From positions 795,502-859,501 of the forward strand of contig NZ_SJPM01000001.1 in NCBI RefSeq assembly GCF_007859915.1: DNA of 64,000 nt, written 5' to 3'. Each line of letters opens with the position of its first letter. The stretch's first letter is position 1. Position numbers and translations under genes: made by a program. The notes under the pieces were generated by a model. The model saw only the letters and a list, made by a program, of their open reading frames with translations, ran no database searches and was not told the DNA's origin. Below, piece by piece: positions 21,088-30,626 of the stretch. Origin of the DNA: Neorhodopirellula pilleata. Lineage in GTDB: Bacteria; Planctomycetota; Planctomycetia; Pirellulales; Pirellulaceae.

Positions 21088-24000
21088 TCACGAACTGATC
21101 CGACTCACCCATTGTTTCGCTCGTTCCTGCAATTGTTGCAATTGTCTGACTTCCGGTGCATCGGATCGTTTGACCAGCCCATCTTTCAAGCGGTTGATCC
21201 ACTCGGGATCGTTGCTGTTCTTTTCGACTTCGCTGGCCAATTGGGTATCGTCGGTTTCGGCCACATAACGCAAACAGGATTTCAAGGTATGAGCGGCGGT
21301 GGTGAAGGCACGTTGATTGCCCGAGCGGCCGGCTGTGTCGAGGCGGCCGATTAGCTCCGGGATCTCGATTGTGATCGCTTGGCAAACCGAACGCATCGTG
21401 GATTCATCGTTGCCACAGTGTTTCGCTAATCTTGATTTCCAAGCGTCATCGCCGGTTACCGGCGACACCGATTCATCACCCGCTTGGGTACCGACCACGG
21501 GCGACGAGGCATCAATGACCCGGCGCATTTCATCAAGCAGTGGTTCCAAATGGATCGGCTTGGTGATGTAGCCAACCATTCCGGCGTCGCGGCACATTTG
21601 ACGATGTTGGTCGGTGACGTGAGCGGTCAACGCGATGATCGGCGGCGCGACTTGCCCGGCCTGCTTTGATTGCCGAATGATCTCGGCCGTTACCTCCGTG
21701 CCGTCCATCTTGGGCATTTGCAGATCCATCAAGACACAATCGAAGTGCAGCTCACCTTCCAAGTGCCGTTGATAAACCCTCAGTGCATCCGGCCCATCGT
21801 GGGCCGTTTGAACGACGTGCCCGGCGGCGAGGAGTTGGTCATGTATCACCAAGCGATTCGTCGGGCTGTCATCGACCACTAGCACCTCAATTGCGTTCGG
21901 TCGCGCTGAAGCATTGGCGGTATCGCGTTCATCGGCGAACATCGCGGCGGTCGCCTCCTCCGGTGGCCCCATTGAGGTCGCGATCGCGTTTGCCGTTTCA
22001 CGTGTTGATACTTTCGGACTTCGTCGAGATTCTCGTCGCTGCGATGCCTTGAGTCCCCGACCGGATTGTTTCAGCGGCATACCGGCGAGCCAACGTCGGA
22101 GTTCATCCGGATGGACCGGTTCGATCATCACGGCGTCTTCTTTCTTGGCACGTCGAGGGGCCGGTTCACCCGCGCGAGTTAGCCACAAGACGTGGTCCTC
22201 CGATTTCCTCGCTCGCACTCGGAACGCCGTGTCGGCGGTCGCGCTGGTTAGAATCCAACGCACCGGCGACTTCCCTTGTTGACTTGAAACGGATGTCGGT
22301 TTGAACGCCCGGAAACCGGTGTCACTGATGGTTTCGACGAGCGCTTTCTCGATCGTTTCATTGTCAACGGAAAGAACCACGGCTTCGAGACGGTGGGCTG
22401 CGGTAATTGAGTTGCGAAGGTCGGCATTCGGATCGACACCGTCGGCGAGAGGAAGATTCAGATCCACGATAAAGCGGCTGCCTTGGCCGATCTCGCTTTC
22501 GACCAAGATGCCACCGCCCATTCGTTGCGCCAGACCGCGGGCGATAGCGAGTCCCAATCCGGTCCCGCCGAATTGCTTGTTCGTTCCCAAGTCGGCTTGT
22601 TCGAACGCGTCAAAGATGCGCGCTTGGTTCTCCGGCGCGATGCCGATGCCGGTGTCTTCGACAATCAATCGGAACCACTTGCGGATCTCGGCCGGTTCAC
22701 CGGACGACCCGCGTCGTTTCCTCTTATCCGGTTGGTCCGTTTGTGCGTCATTGACATCAGGATGAGACTCGGCGGAAATCAATCGCAAGCTGACTTGGCC
22801 TGCGGCGGTGAACTTGATGGCGTTGCCGACCAAGTTGACGATGATCTGGCGAATTCGTTTGGCGTCGGCGACCACATGACGAGGGACGTCCGGGTCGATC
22901 GAGAGGCTCAGCCGTACCGGCTTGTCGGCCACCCGAATTGCCAAACATCCGAACGCGTCACCGACGATCGAATGCAAGTCGATCGTCGCTGGTGCGATCG
23001 CGACCCGCCCGGCCTCAATGGCGGAAAAGTCCAAGATGTCTTCGATCGCATCATGCAGCAGTTCGGTATTCTGACTAATCAAATTCACGTACCGCCTAGC
23101 AGGGGCCGGGAGCGTTTGCTGCGCGAGCAGTTCGGTCAATCCGCGAATGCCTCCCAAGGGCGTGCGCAGTTCGTGTGAGATGCCCGCCATGAACTGGGTC
23201 TTGGTTCGGTTGGCTTGCTCGGCGGCGGCTTTGGCATCCCGCATCGCTTCGAACGCTTGTTGTTGCAAGGTCACGTCACGAATGATCACGGCACGGCCTT
23301 CGCGTTCACGACCGCTTGACGAAGCCGAAACCAACTGGCCGGTCGAGGAAGCTTGGTTTCCCAAGGGAATGATGTGCATCGATACTTCGCTATCAAAGGC
23401 GACACCGTCACCGCGCCGCAGTCGCAGATGATGCCGTCGCGAAAGCGGCAAACTCGACCACGTGGGAAACGCTCTAATCCCAGGTAACGGTTGATCGATT
23501 AAAGATGGTTCGGCATGGTCCTGTTCACCATCGATGGGGATCGATGAATTGTCGTCGATCGGCATGATCAAGTGTTCGAGCGGACGACCGATCAGCCGGC
23601 CACCGCCGGCGTGCAGCATATCCGTGGCCGACGGGTTGGCCTCCATGATGATTCCGAGTTCGTCGATTAACAGTACCGCGTCCCCCGCCGCATCGAACAA
23701 GGCGCGTTTACGAGCTTCGCTGTGACGCAGTGCGATTTCACTACGATGTTTTTCGGTGATATCCCAAAAGATCACTTGGACGCCGATACAACGCCCGTGT
23801 TGATCGTACTCGGGCGCTTTAAAAACCTGAACAAAACCCGGTTGCCCATCCACTCCGGGGTGTTCCTCGACTTTGTCGATATTCTGGCCCGTCGTCATCA
23901 CCTTCATGTCGTCGGCGCGGTATCGGGCCGCCACGACCGGCTTATACAAATCCGCGTCGGTGCTGCCGATGACGTCAATCGCGGCCCGGCCGAGTTCTCG

Positions 24001-24684
24001 ACAGAAAGGCTCATTGGCATACGTGAACACTCCTTCGGCGTTCTTGCGAGCGACCTGCAAGTGCATCCGTTCCATGATCGATTGGAACGTTGTTTCACTT
24101 TGGTCAAGCCGGTGCTGCGTGGCTTGTCGGCGTGCCACTTCATCTCGCAAAGCATGGTTGACGCGTTCGATTTCGCGAGATCGCCGACGAACGTTCTGTT
24201 GTAAGAAATGCTGGTGCTCGAGTCGCTGCCGCAAACGCCGCCGAAGGTAGACATGAAAATAGCCGGCGGCCAAGATGGCCAAGAGCGTCCACAGGCGGAC
24301 GAAATCGAACGAGAAGTTGGCCGACGAATTCGCGGCCATCGTGGAGACATACTCGCCGAACTCACGGATCGAATGACCAAACAAACTACGATCGGCGATT
24401 CGATCAAGCCCCATCGGCCATCCGTTTCCGTGTGACCCGAAAAAGACATGCCAAGTCCCGGCGATCGCGACGGCGGCGGCTTGCGACGCGGTCACTTTGG
24501 TGATGAACCGGCGGTGCAAGAATCGCCAAGCGATCGGCAGTACCAGCAAGTGCAAAACACAAAGCCCCCACCACGGCGGCGCCGCCATGTCAACAACCAT
24601 CAATACTGCGATTCCCGCAAACCACCAATGAGGCGGTCGCATTCCGGGGATCGCATGGGCTCGCAGATCGAACATTCGAATCAC
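21088..24684 (-). CDS. Hybrid sensor histidine kinase with receiver and HPt domains
   Basis: A 1198-residue inner-membrane phosphorelay protein. Four predicted membrane helices lie within residues 20-148, then a coiled coil (150-195) and two PAS domains (about 200-320 and 325-475). The kinase core has the H-box MAGISHELRTPLGGI with His504, the N-box IVNLVGNAIKFT, DTGIGI and GGTGLGLAI. A degenerate receiver-like segment (about 770-870) precedes a full receiver whose phosphoacceptor is Asp987 in VLMDLQMPKMDG, and a C-terminal HPt domain has His1132 in AAHTLKS. This ArcB/BarA-like layout implies phosphotransfer His-Asp-His to a response regulator not found here. The signal is unknown. It starts 19 nt after mutM and is last in that operon. 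Confidence 0.93.
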   Translation of the reverse strand: MIRMFDLRAHAIPGMRPPHWWFAGIAVLMVVDMAAPPWWGLCVLHLLVLPIAWRFLHRRFITKVTASQAAAVAIAGTWHVFFGSHGNGWPMGLDRIADRSLFGHSIREFGEYVSTMAANSSANFSFDFVRLWTLLAILAAGYFHVYLRRRLRQRLEHQHFLQQNVRRRSREIERVNHALRDEVARRQATQHRLDQSETTFQSIMERMHLQVARKNAEGVFTYANEPFCRELGRAAIDVIGSTDADLYKPVVAARYRADDMKVMTTGQNIDKVEEHPGVDGQPGFVQVFKAPEYDQHGRCIGVQVIFWDITEKHRSEIALRHSEARKRALFDAAGDAVLLIDELGIIMEANPSATDMLHAGGGRLIGRPLEHLIMPIDDNSSIPIDGEQDHAEPSLIDQPLPGIRAFPTWSSLPLSRRHHLRLRRGDGVAFDSEVSMHIIPLGNQASSTGQLVSASSSGREREGRAVIIRDVTLQQQAFEAMRDAKAAAEQANRTKTQFMAGISHELRTPLGGIRGLTELLAQQTLPAPARRYVNLISQNTELLHDAIEDILDFSAIEAGRVAIAPATIDLHSIVGDAFGCLAIRVADKPVRLSLSIDPDVPRHVVADAKRIRQIIVNLVGNAIKFTAAGQVSLRLISAESHPDVNDAQTDQPDKRKRRGSSGEPAEIRKWFRLIVEDTGIGIAPENQARIFDAFEQADLGTNKQFGGTGLGLAIARGLAQRMGGGILVESEIGQGSRFIVDLNLPLADGVDPNADLRNSITAAHRLEAVVLSVDNETIEKALVETISDTGFRAFKPTSVSSQQGKSPVRWILTSATADTAFRVRARKSEDHVLWLTRAGEPAPRRAKKEDAVMIEPVHPDELRRWLAGMPLKQSGRGLKASQRRESRRSPKVSTRETANAIATSMGPPEEATAAMFADERDTANASARPNAIEVLVVDDSPTNRLVIHDQLLAAGHVVQTAHDGPDALRVYQRHLEGELHFDCVLMDLQMPKMDGTEVTAEIIRQSKQAGQVAPPIIALTAHVTDQHRQMCRDAGMVGYITKPIHLEPLLDEMRRVIDASSPVVGTQAGDESVSPVTGDDAWKSRLAKHCGNDESTMRSVCQAITIEIPELIGRLDTAGRSGNQRAFTTAAHTLKSCLRYVAETDDTQLASEVEKNSNDPEWINRLKDGLVKRSDAPEVRQLQQLQERAKQWVSRISS

Positions 24685-24703
24685 TCAGGCTGGTTGGTGG
24701 GTT

Positions 24704-25543
24704 TCATCGTTTCTGGCATCCATCACAAAAGAACGTCGACCGTTGGGCTTGGACGATGCGGCGGACTCGACCGGTAGGGCACCTGACACATGGTTCGTCT
24801 TTTCGATCATAGACTCGGTGCAGATTCTGGTAACCTCCCGGATCGTTCAGCGCGTTGCGATACGTCCCGTCGCTCAAAGTGCTTCCCTCGTTGGCGATCG
24901 CTTCATCCAAGACTTCCGTGATGGCCGCTCCAATTCGTTGCCATTTCGGCCGGCTCAGGCGATCGCATCGAGTTCGCGGATCAATCCCGGCGGCAAACAG
25001 AATCTCGACCGCGTACAAATTACCAATTCCCGCGACGACGGTTTGGTCGAGCAACGCGACTTTGATCGGACGGGTGGTCGTCTTTAGACGGCTCCTCAGG
25101 TCGTCGGCCTCGATCGCGAGGGCGTCGGGGCCGAGGCGTTGATCGACCTGTGTCGTGTACTGTTGGGGAGTTAGCAATCGAATCGTTCCGAGCCCCCGGC
25201 GATCCCAAACGAGCAGGTCGGTGGACGGTCGGGAATCAGACGACAATCGGACCCGCAATCGCAGATGCTCGACCGAAGGAGGATCCGCGAGCAGTACCAA
25301 ACCACTCATCCGCGGTTCGATCACCAATCGCGTTTCATTCTGCAAACGCAACATCACGCGTTTGCCTCGGCGTTCGATCGCCGCGACTGTTTGGCCGCGA
25401 AGGCGTTGATCGAGCGTGGCAATGTCCGGTTCAATCACGCAGGGTCGACAATCGCAGGGTGGTTGATCGATCCCATCGATCTGCATTCCTACGATCGATG
25501 CGATCCCACGACACATCGTTTCCACTTCGGGAAGCTCAGGCAT
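24704..25543 (-). CDS. mutM: Formamidopyrimidine-DNA glycosylase
   Basis: Base-excision repair enzyme that removes oxidised purines such as 8-oxoguanine and cleaves the abasic site. The catalytic N-terminus PELPEVET (Pro after Met, Glu3) is intact, as are the lysine-bearing beta-hairpin RRGKRVML, the helix-two-turn-helix region (VAGIGNLYAVEILFAAGIDP) and the C-terminal zinc finger (CVRC...FFCDGC). Length, 279 residues, is normal. The start ATG is fixed because the catalytic Pro must follow Met. It lies 3 nt after the stop of the aspartic protease gene and 19 nt before the histidine kinase gene, so the three form an operon. Confidence 0.96.
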   Translation of the reverse strand: MPELPEVETMCRGIASIVGMQIDGIDQPPCDCRPCVIEPDIATLDQRLRGQTVAAIERRGKRVMLRLQNETRLVIEPRMSGLVLLADPPSVEHLRLRVRLSSDSRPSTDLLVWDRRGLGTIRLLTPQQYTTQVDQRLGPDALAIEADDLRSRLKTTTRPIKVALLDQTVVAGIGNLYAVEILFAAGIDPRTRCDRLSRPKWQRIGAAITEVLDEAIANEGSTLSDGTYRNALNDPGGYQNLHRVYDRKDEPCVRCPTGRVRRIVQAQRSTFFCDGCQKR

Positions 25544-25546
25544 GAT

Positions 25547-26683
25547 TCATGGTGTTGTTTGGACCCGTAACAATCCGAGCGTCTTGGCCGTCGGATTGAC
25601 TTCGAACTTATAGCGATCGAGATAGCTCAATCCCAACAACGGTTGAGCATTTCCGGCGATCGGTTCGAGCACCACGGCGTCGACCTGCTTGGCTTCGAAC
25701 TCGCCAACGCGGACGGAATCCAACTCAATACGCCGACCCGTGATCCGCTGTCCGTTGGCAAGCGATAAGTTCACCACGGGGGCATCATTCGGAATGGACA
25801 AATTTAGTTTGATAGCCGTATCGGCGGGGAGCGTGATGACAGTCGCGCCGCTGTCGACGACCATCTCGATCGGTTGGCTGTTGACACTCACCATCGCGAA
25901 CAATGATCCGCTGCTTCCGACTTGCAGGTCGATCGAATCTTGAAAAACTTCTTTCTCAAATGATGCTAAACGTGCATGGAGCGAACGCAAAACCTGAGAC
26001 GAATCAATGTCGATCGGCACTTCAAAATTGCGATGCATGACCGTCAACGCGATCTTAACCTGTGGGTCCGATAAAGATTGCTTCAACTTTTCATTAAGCC
26101 CATCGAGTGTTCTGCGAGTTTGAAAGACTTTTTCGGAATAGGCCTCTTCCGCTTCGTTGAGTTGTCCTCGAAGCGTTCGGATCGTTTCTTGCTGAGATTG
26201 CTGAAGCCGTCGCGTTTCGACGCTTTGGCTGCGTGTGGCGTTGATCAAGGCGACGATCCGATTATTACTCGCGACGTCCGTCCCGGCGATTTGAGCCAAT
26301 TGCAGATTTAAGTCACGGTCGGTTCGATTGAGCGCAGAGAGGTTTTGTGAAAGTGTTTCGAGCTGTTTTTCGGCCGATTCGAACTCCGTTTGTTTCAATC
26401 GCAAATCTCGACGTTCACGTGTCAATGCACTCAGTTGCCGAGATAAGTCCGCCGACTCGGCCGCTTGGAGGCCCTTGCCGCTACGTCGCAATCCCGCCTC
26501 TTCTAGCACCGAAACCGCTTTCTCAACGACTGAATCGGCGTATTGACCGGGCTGTTCCGCCCTGCATCGTGCGTCGAGAGACAAACCGCTGAAGACTGAC
26601 AGAATGATCAGTAGTAGGGTTGCGTTTGCCAGTCCAAACCGTTGCGAATCGCGGTGGGACGGATCGCGGTGTCGAGAAGGCAT
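25547..26683 (-). CDS. Retropepsin-like aspartic protease with coiled-coil region
   Basis: A 378-residue predicted membrane or exported protein. A hydrophobic segment (about 20-36, ATLLLIILSVFSGLSLD) acts as signal or anchor. Residues about 75-190 are strongly coiled-coil (many Glu/Gln/Arg/Leu). The C-terminal part is a clan AA retropepsin-like fold: MVVDSGATVITLPADTA contains the catalytic Asp in DSG, followed by LANGQRITGRRIELDSVRVG and the closing motif PLLGLSYLDRYKFEVN. Single-domain proteases of this type dimerise to be active. Substrate unknown. It is first gene of the unit with mutM and the histidine kinase and is divergent from yacG. Confidence 0.82.
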   Translation of the reverse strand: MPSRHRDPSHRDSQRFGLANATLLLIILSVFSGLSLDARCRAEQPGQYADSVVEKAVSVLEEAGLRRSGKGLQAAESADLSRQLSALTRERRDLRLKQTEFESAEKQLETLSQNLSALNRTDRDLNLQLAQIAGTDVASNNRIVALINATRSQSVETRRLQQSQQETIRTLRGQLNEAEEAYSEKVFQTRRTLDGLNEKLKQSLSDPQVKIALTVMHRNFEVPIDIDSSQVLRSLHARLASFEKEVFQDSIDLQVGSSGSLFAMVSVNSQPIEMVVDSGATVITLPADTAIKLNLSIPNDAPVVNLSLANGQRITGRRIELDSVRVGEFEAKQVDAVVLEPIAGNAQPLLGLSYLDRYKFEVNPTAKTLGLLRVQTTP

Positions 26684-26752
26684 GGTGTCGCTCGCTTGAG
26701 AAAACTACAATCGGAATGAGTTTTCATTGTAACGCAACGAGATGCCGAACCA

Positions 26753-26995
26753 ATGGACCCGCCCATGGACCAGCACGATTTCTCAAACACGGACCCTTCC
26801 TTGAGCCGCCCGACCCCGATGACGTGTCCCACTTGCCAACGCAAATTTCTCTCGGACGAGTCTCCGACGCCGCCGTTTTGCTCAACGCGTTGTCAGATGA
26901 TTGATCTGGGGCGATGGTTCAACGAGGACATCAGTGTCCCTTACGAGGGCTCCCCGGGTGAATCACCGGTCGAATACCGAGATGAAGACGATTGA
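26753..26995 (+). CDS. yacG: DNA gyrase inhibitor YacG (zinc protein)
   Basis: A small zinc-binding protein (80 residues) of the YacG family, which in E. coli binds GyrB and blocks gyrase. The four zinc ligands are Cys25 and Cys28 (CPTC) and Cys43 and Cys47 (CSTRC), followed by the family signature QMIDLGRWFNED and an acidic tail. The N-terminus is about 20 residues longer than in E. coli; ATG 26765 is an alternative start. No strong ribosome binding site is seen. It is divergent from the aspartic protease gene and 55 nt before a sulfatase gene. Confidence 0.9.
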   Translation: MDPPMDQHDFSNTDPSLSRPTPMTCPTCQRKFLSDESPTPPFCSTRCQMIDLGRWFNEDISVPYEGSPGESPVEYRDEDD

Positions 26996-27050
26996 TTCTC
27001 GCCTATCGTGACCCGCTACTTCCACTTCTCACTTACCTCTATGAGTACCC

Positions 27051-29129
27051 ATGTCGCATTTGACACGACTTCGATCCCGTCTCTTGTTCGCCGTCGCCCT
27101 GGTGCTTCCGACGCTCGGATTGGCACTACCAGCTGGTGCGGCCGATAAACCGAATATCATCTTCATTCTCTGTGACGATCTTGGTTGGGGCGACTTGGGT
27201 GTTTTGCATCAAAACGATTCCACGCATTCACGAAAATTCACCACGCCGAAACTCGATGCGATGGCTCGCGAAGGAGCCCAACTACGAAACCACTATTGTC
27301 CCGCGCCGGTATGTGCGCCGAGTCGTGCGTCGTTGCTATTGGGCGTCCATCAGGGAAACTGCGAAGTTCGTGACAACCAATTCGACAAAGAGTTGCCAAA
27401 CAATCACACACTCGCGACCGTGATGAAAGCCGCCGGTTACTCGACGGCGATCATCGGAAAGTATGGATTACAAGGATCGCCGCCTTCGAAGAACAAGCGT
27501 GAGGGTGGATCGGCATCGCTGTGGCCGGCTTATCCGACCAAACGCGGGTTTGACGAATTCTTCGGTTACGTTCGACACGTCGACGGACATGTTCACTATC
27601 CGGCTCACAACTGGGAATTCGGTAATTCCGAGACTCACCAAACGCCAAAGGAGTTTTGGCACAACGACGAAGAAATCTCCGCCAAGTTGGACAAGTGCTA
27701 CACGACCGATTTGTTCACCGCCTACGCAAAGCACTGGATTCAAAAGCAAACGACCGAAAACAAGAAACCATTCTTTGTCTATCTCGCCTACGACACTCCG
27801 CACGCGGCACTGCAAGTTCCCTCAACCGCCTATCCGCAGGGGCAAGGTGTCAAGGGTGGCTTGAAGTGGATCGGTGAAGACGGACGCATGATCAACACCG
27901 CCAAAGGGAAAATCGATTCCTACCGGTACGATGAACACACCGGCCAAGGGTGGTCCGATGTCGAAGAACGATTCGCAACGATGGTTCGGCGAATCGATGA
28001 TTGTGTTGGGGACCTTTTGCAAACGTTGAAGGATCTCGATATCGATGAGGACACGATGGTGGTATTAAGCAGCGACAACGGGCCCCACCACGAGTCATAC
28101 CTCAAGAACGCCAATTACGATCCGACGTCGTTTCAATCCTACGGCCCGTTTGATGGAACCAAACGCGATACTTGGGAAGGCGGCATTCGTGTGCCCACGT
28201 TGGCCTGGTGGCCGTCGAAAATACCGGCCGGCACCATCGATCCCTCGCCCAGCCAGTTTCATGATTGGATGGCGACGATGGCCGCTGTTGCAGGCACGAA
28301 TCCGCCTGCAATCTGCGACGGTGTGTCGCTGTTGCCGACGTTAACACGAACCGGACATCGTGACAGCAGTACCGTGTACGTCGAATACGCCCAAAACGGC
28401 AAGACGCAACCCTACGAGGATTTCGAAAAACGCAAACGCCAACAAACTCGCAAGCAAATGCAGGTCATCATGTCGGGACGCTACAAAGGCATCCGTTTGG
28501 ACATCAAGAACCCGAAAGACCCGTTTCAAATTTATGATTTGCAAACCGACCCGAGCGAATTGAACAACTTGGCGGGGACGTCCGACGCAATGAAAAAACT
28601 GCAAGACGAAATGCAGTCTCGCGTCCTGCGTCTGCGTCGGATAAATGAATCAGCGAAACGCCCCTACGACGAAGTTCCCATGCCCGCGCTAGCCGGGTCA
28701 GCTCAAGGCGAATCGTCCAAGGGTATGCTGATTAAGAGTGTGGACACGACGTTCGATTATGTGCCCAAGTTCGACAGCATCGCGACCAAGGACCAAACGA
28801 TCCTCATCGCCCAAGACCCGGCAAAGTTTCTCAGCGAGTTGAAGCCTGATGAGATCGCCGGTGCCTATCAATTTCGCGGATTGTTGGAGGTTCCCAAAAC
28901 GGGTGAATTTACGTTCGAATTCCAATCCAATCATCCATCATTGGTTCGTGCTCACGAAGCGGTCTTAATCGACAACGATTTCAATCATCATCCCGGCCAA
29001 ACGGTGAAGTCCACGATCGCTCTCGAAGCGGGTTGGCATCCGTTCGAGATCACCATCCTAGGCGGCGAAACCAAGCCGCAGTGGCAACTCACAAGCGATG
29101 GTATCGAAACCAACTGGTTCGTTCGCTAA
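27051..29129 (+). CDS. Secreted sulfatase with C-terminal PA14-like domain
   Basis: A type I sulfatase of 692 residues. A Sec signal ends near residue 30 (LPAGAADKP). The metal-binding start NIIFILCDDLGWGDLG and the formylglycine motif C88-A-P-S-R within VCAPSRASLLLG are complete, so maturation by a formylglycine-generating enzyme is expected. SSDNGPHHE supplies further metal ligands, and GGIRVPTLAWWP and DLQTDPSELNNL are typical sulfatase blocks. After about residue 560 there is an extra domain (GAYQFRGLLEVPKTGEFTF, GWHPFEITILGG) resembling PA14-type glycan-binding folds. It probably removes sulfate from a polysaccharide in the periplasm or outside. It is convergent with the next sulfatase gene. 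Confidence 0.92.
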   Translation: MSHLTRLRSRLLFAVALVLPTLGLALPAGAADKPNIIFILCDDLGWGDLGVLHQNDSTHSRKFTTPKLDAMAREGAQLRNHYCPAPVCAPSRASLLLGVHQGNCEVRDNQFDKELPNNHTLATVMKAAGYSTAIIGKYGLQGSPPSKNKREGGSASLWPAYPTKRGFDEFFGYVRHVDGHVHYPAHNWEFGNSETHQTPKEFWHNDEEISAKLDKCYTTDLFTAYAKHWIQKQTTENKKPFFVYLAYDTPHAALQVPSTAYPQGQGVKGGLKWIGEDGRMINTAKGKIDSYRYDEHTGQGWSDVEERFATMVRRIDDCVGDLLQTLKDLDIDEDTMVVLSSDNGPHHESYLKNANYDPTSFQSYGPFDGTKRDTWEGGIRVPTLAWWPSKIPAGTIDPSPSQFHDWMATMAAVAGTNPPAICDGVSLLPTLTRTGHRDSSTVYVEYAQNGKTQPYEDFEKRKRQQTRKQMQVIMSGRYKGIRLDIKNPKDPFQIYDLQTDPSELNNLAGTSDAMKKLQDEMQSRVLRLRRINESAKRPYDEVPMPALAGSAQGESSKGMLIKSVDTTFDYVPKFDSIATKDQTILIAQDPAKFLSELKPDEIAGAYQFRGLLEVPKTGEFTFEFQSNHPSLVRAHEAVLIDNDFNHHPGQTVKSTIALEAGWHPFEITILGGETKPQWQLTSDGIETNWFVR

Positions 29130-29154
29130 CATCGCGTGACGCCGCGAACACGAA

Positions 29155-30582
29155 TCAGGGGAACGTCGACAAACGGATCGATTCATCGGCCGTTTGTTCC
29201 TTCCAATCCTTGAGTGCCTCGATCAATCGGCTTCGTTCGTTAGCGTACTTAGGTGAACCGGACAGATCTCGCATTTCGTCGGGATCGTTGTGCAGGTCAT
29301 AAAGTTCCAAGCGGCGAACCGTTCCTTGCAAGTTTTGTGGGTCCATCTCGGCCAAAATCTCGTATTGCCGGGGGAACTTGTCTTTTACCCTCAACGTTTC
29401 GCCATAAGTTCGATTGCCCCACGGTTTCTTTTCGCGGGTGTCGGCGTTGACCTGCCGCCACGCTTGCTCGACGTTTTCGCGATAAATCAGCTTCCAGCGT
29501 CCGTCAAACACGCTGCGTTCTTGGATTCCATCGTTGGGCAAAGGTCCCCGATTGGAAATCTCGTTGACAATGTACTCGTGCCCGCCCTCGGCATCGGGAT
29601 TCGCTAACAACTCGGCAAACGATTTTCCGTCGAGCGACTGAAGATACTCGTCAAGCGAACGACCACTTTTGGCGGCAATCGAATCGGCGGGAAGTTTCAT
29701 CTCGCAATCGCAGCGGCTTTCGATCCAATCTTCGAGCGTCGGCATGATGTCCATTCCACTAATCAACTCGTCGCAGCGTTGACCGGCCGGAATCCCTGGG
29801 CCCGCAACGACGAAGGGCGTCCGCAGTCCAAGGTCGTACAACGTCATCTTGCCGTGCTGGAACGTCGGGCCGTGATCGCTCATGTAGATCACGATCGTGT
29901 CGTCGGCGTGACCGGAGGCTTTGAGCTTTTGCAAAGCGGTGCCGGCGACCGCGTCCATCTTTTCGATTCCGGCGAGGTACTCGGCCCAGTCCTTGCGAAC
30001 CTCCGGAGTGTCGGGCAAGAATTCAGGAATCTCAACCTTGCTGGGTTGGACCCGAATCGGTTCCTTGTCGCTATTGGGATATGGGCGATGGGAATAAGGG
30101 ATGTTCACCATCAAGAAAAACGGACGCTGCAGCTCGCTTGCTCGCCGGAGAAAATCGTCCATCTGCGCCGTGTCGGTCCGATGAAACTCGTCGTACGGAA
30201 ACTTCTCGTTGGGAAGCACGTGTAACTTATGCGTGACCCCCTGATAGTAGCCGTTCGCGTCGAGCAGTTCGGTCAATGTGACGAATCGGTCATTGATTCG
30301 ATTTGTTTGTGCCAGTCTCAAGCCACGTTCGGCGTTGGTGACTGCCGACGCAGGTTTGTGAAAATTATGCGTGTTGTTGAGGATGCCGTTGGTATGGTTG
30401 TGCAAACCGGTGTAAATCGCCGCCTTGGACGCTGAGCACACCGGGTAGCCGACAAACGCATTCTCGAAATAGATGCCCGAACGAGCCAACCGGTCCAGAT
30501 TCGGCGTTTGCAATCCAGGCGTGCCCAAATAACTCAGATGCGCGCCCTGGTCTTCCGCGAGGATGAACAAGATGTTGGGCAT
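29155..30582 (-). CDS. Sulfatase without signal peptide, CSASK active-site motif
   Basis: A 475-residue type I sulfatase. The first strand of the fold starts right at the initiator: MPNILFILAEDQG, so no leader peptide exists. The active-site motif is C49-S-A-S-K, where the family rule is C-x-P/A-x-R; Lys in place of Arg is unusual. YMSDHGPTFQHGKMTLYD and RTPFVVAGPG carry the other metal and fold motifs, and LYDLHNDPDEMRDL is the typical end. No good ribosome binding site precedes ATG 30582. The same frame is open upstream through the end of the rhamnosidase gene to a ten-adenine run, so this may be made as a fusion with the rhamnosidase by a -1 shift (see findings). It is the last gene of the rhamnose unit. 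Confidence 0.88.
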   Translation of the reverse strand: MPNILFILAEDQGAHLSYLGTPGLQTPNLDRLARSGIYFENAFVGYPVCSASKAAIYTGLHNHTNGILNNTHNFHKPASAVTNAERGLRLAQTNRINDRFVTLTELLDANGYYQGVTHKLHVLPNEKFPYDEFHRTDTAQMDDFLRRASELQRPFFLMVNIPYSHRPYPNSDKEPIRVQPSKVEIPEFLPDTPEVRKDWAEYLAGIEKMDAVAGTALQKLKASGHADDTIVIYMSDHGPTFQHGKMTLYDLGLRTPFVVAGPGIPAGQRCDELISGMDIMPTLEDWIESRCDCEMKLPADSIAAKSGRSLDEYLQSLDGKSFAELLANPDAEGGHEYIVNEISNRGPLPNDGIQERSVFDGRWKLIYRENVEQAWRQVNADTREKKPWGNRTYGETLRVKDKFPRQYEILAEMDPQNLQGTVRRLELYDLHNDPDEMRDLSGSPKYANERSRLIEALKDWKEQTADESIRLSTFP

Positions 30583-30626
30583 TCCGGTCGGAGTTTCCAG
30601 CTTGGATTTACCAACCGGTGCTCGAC

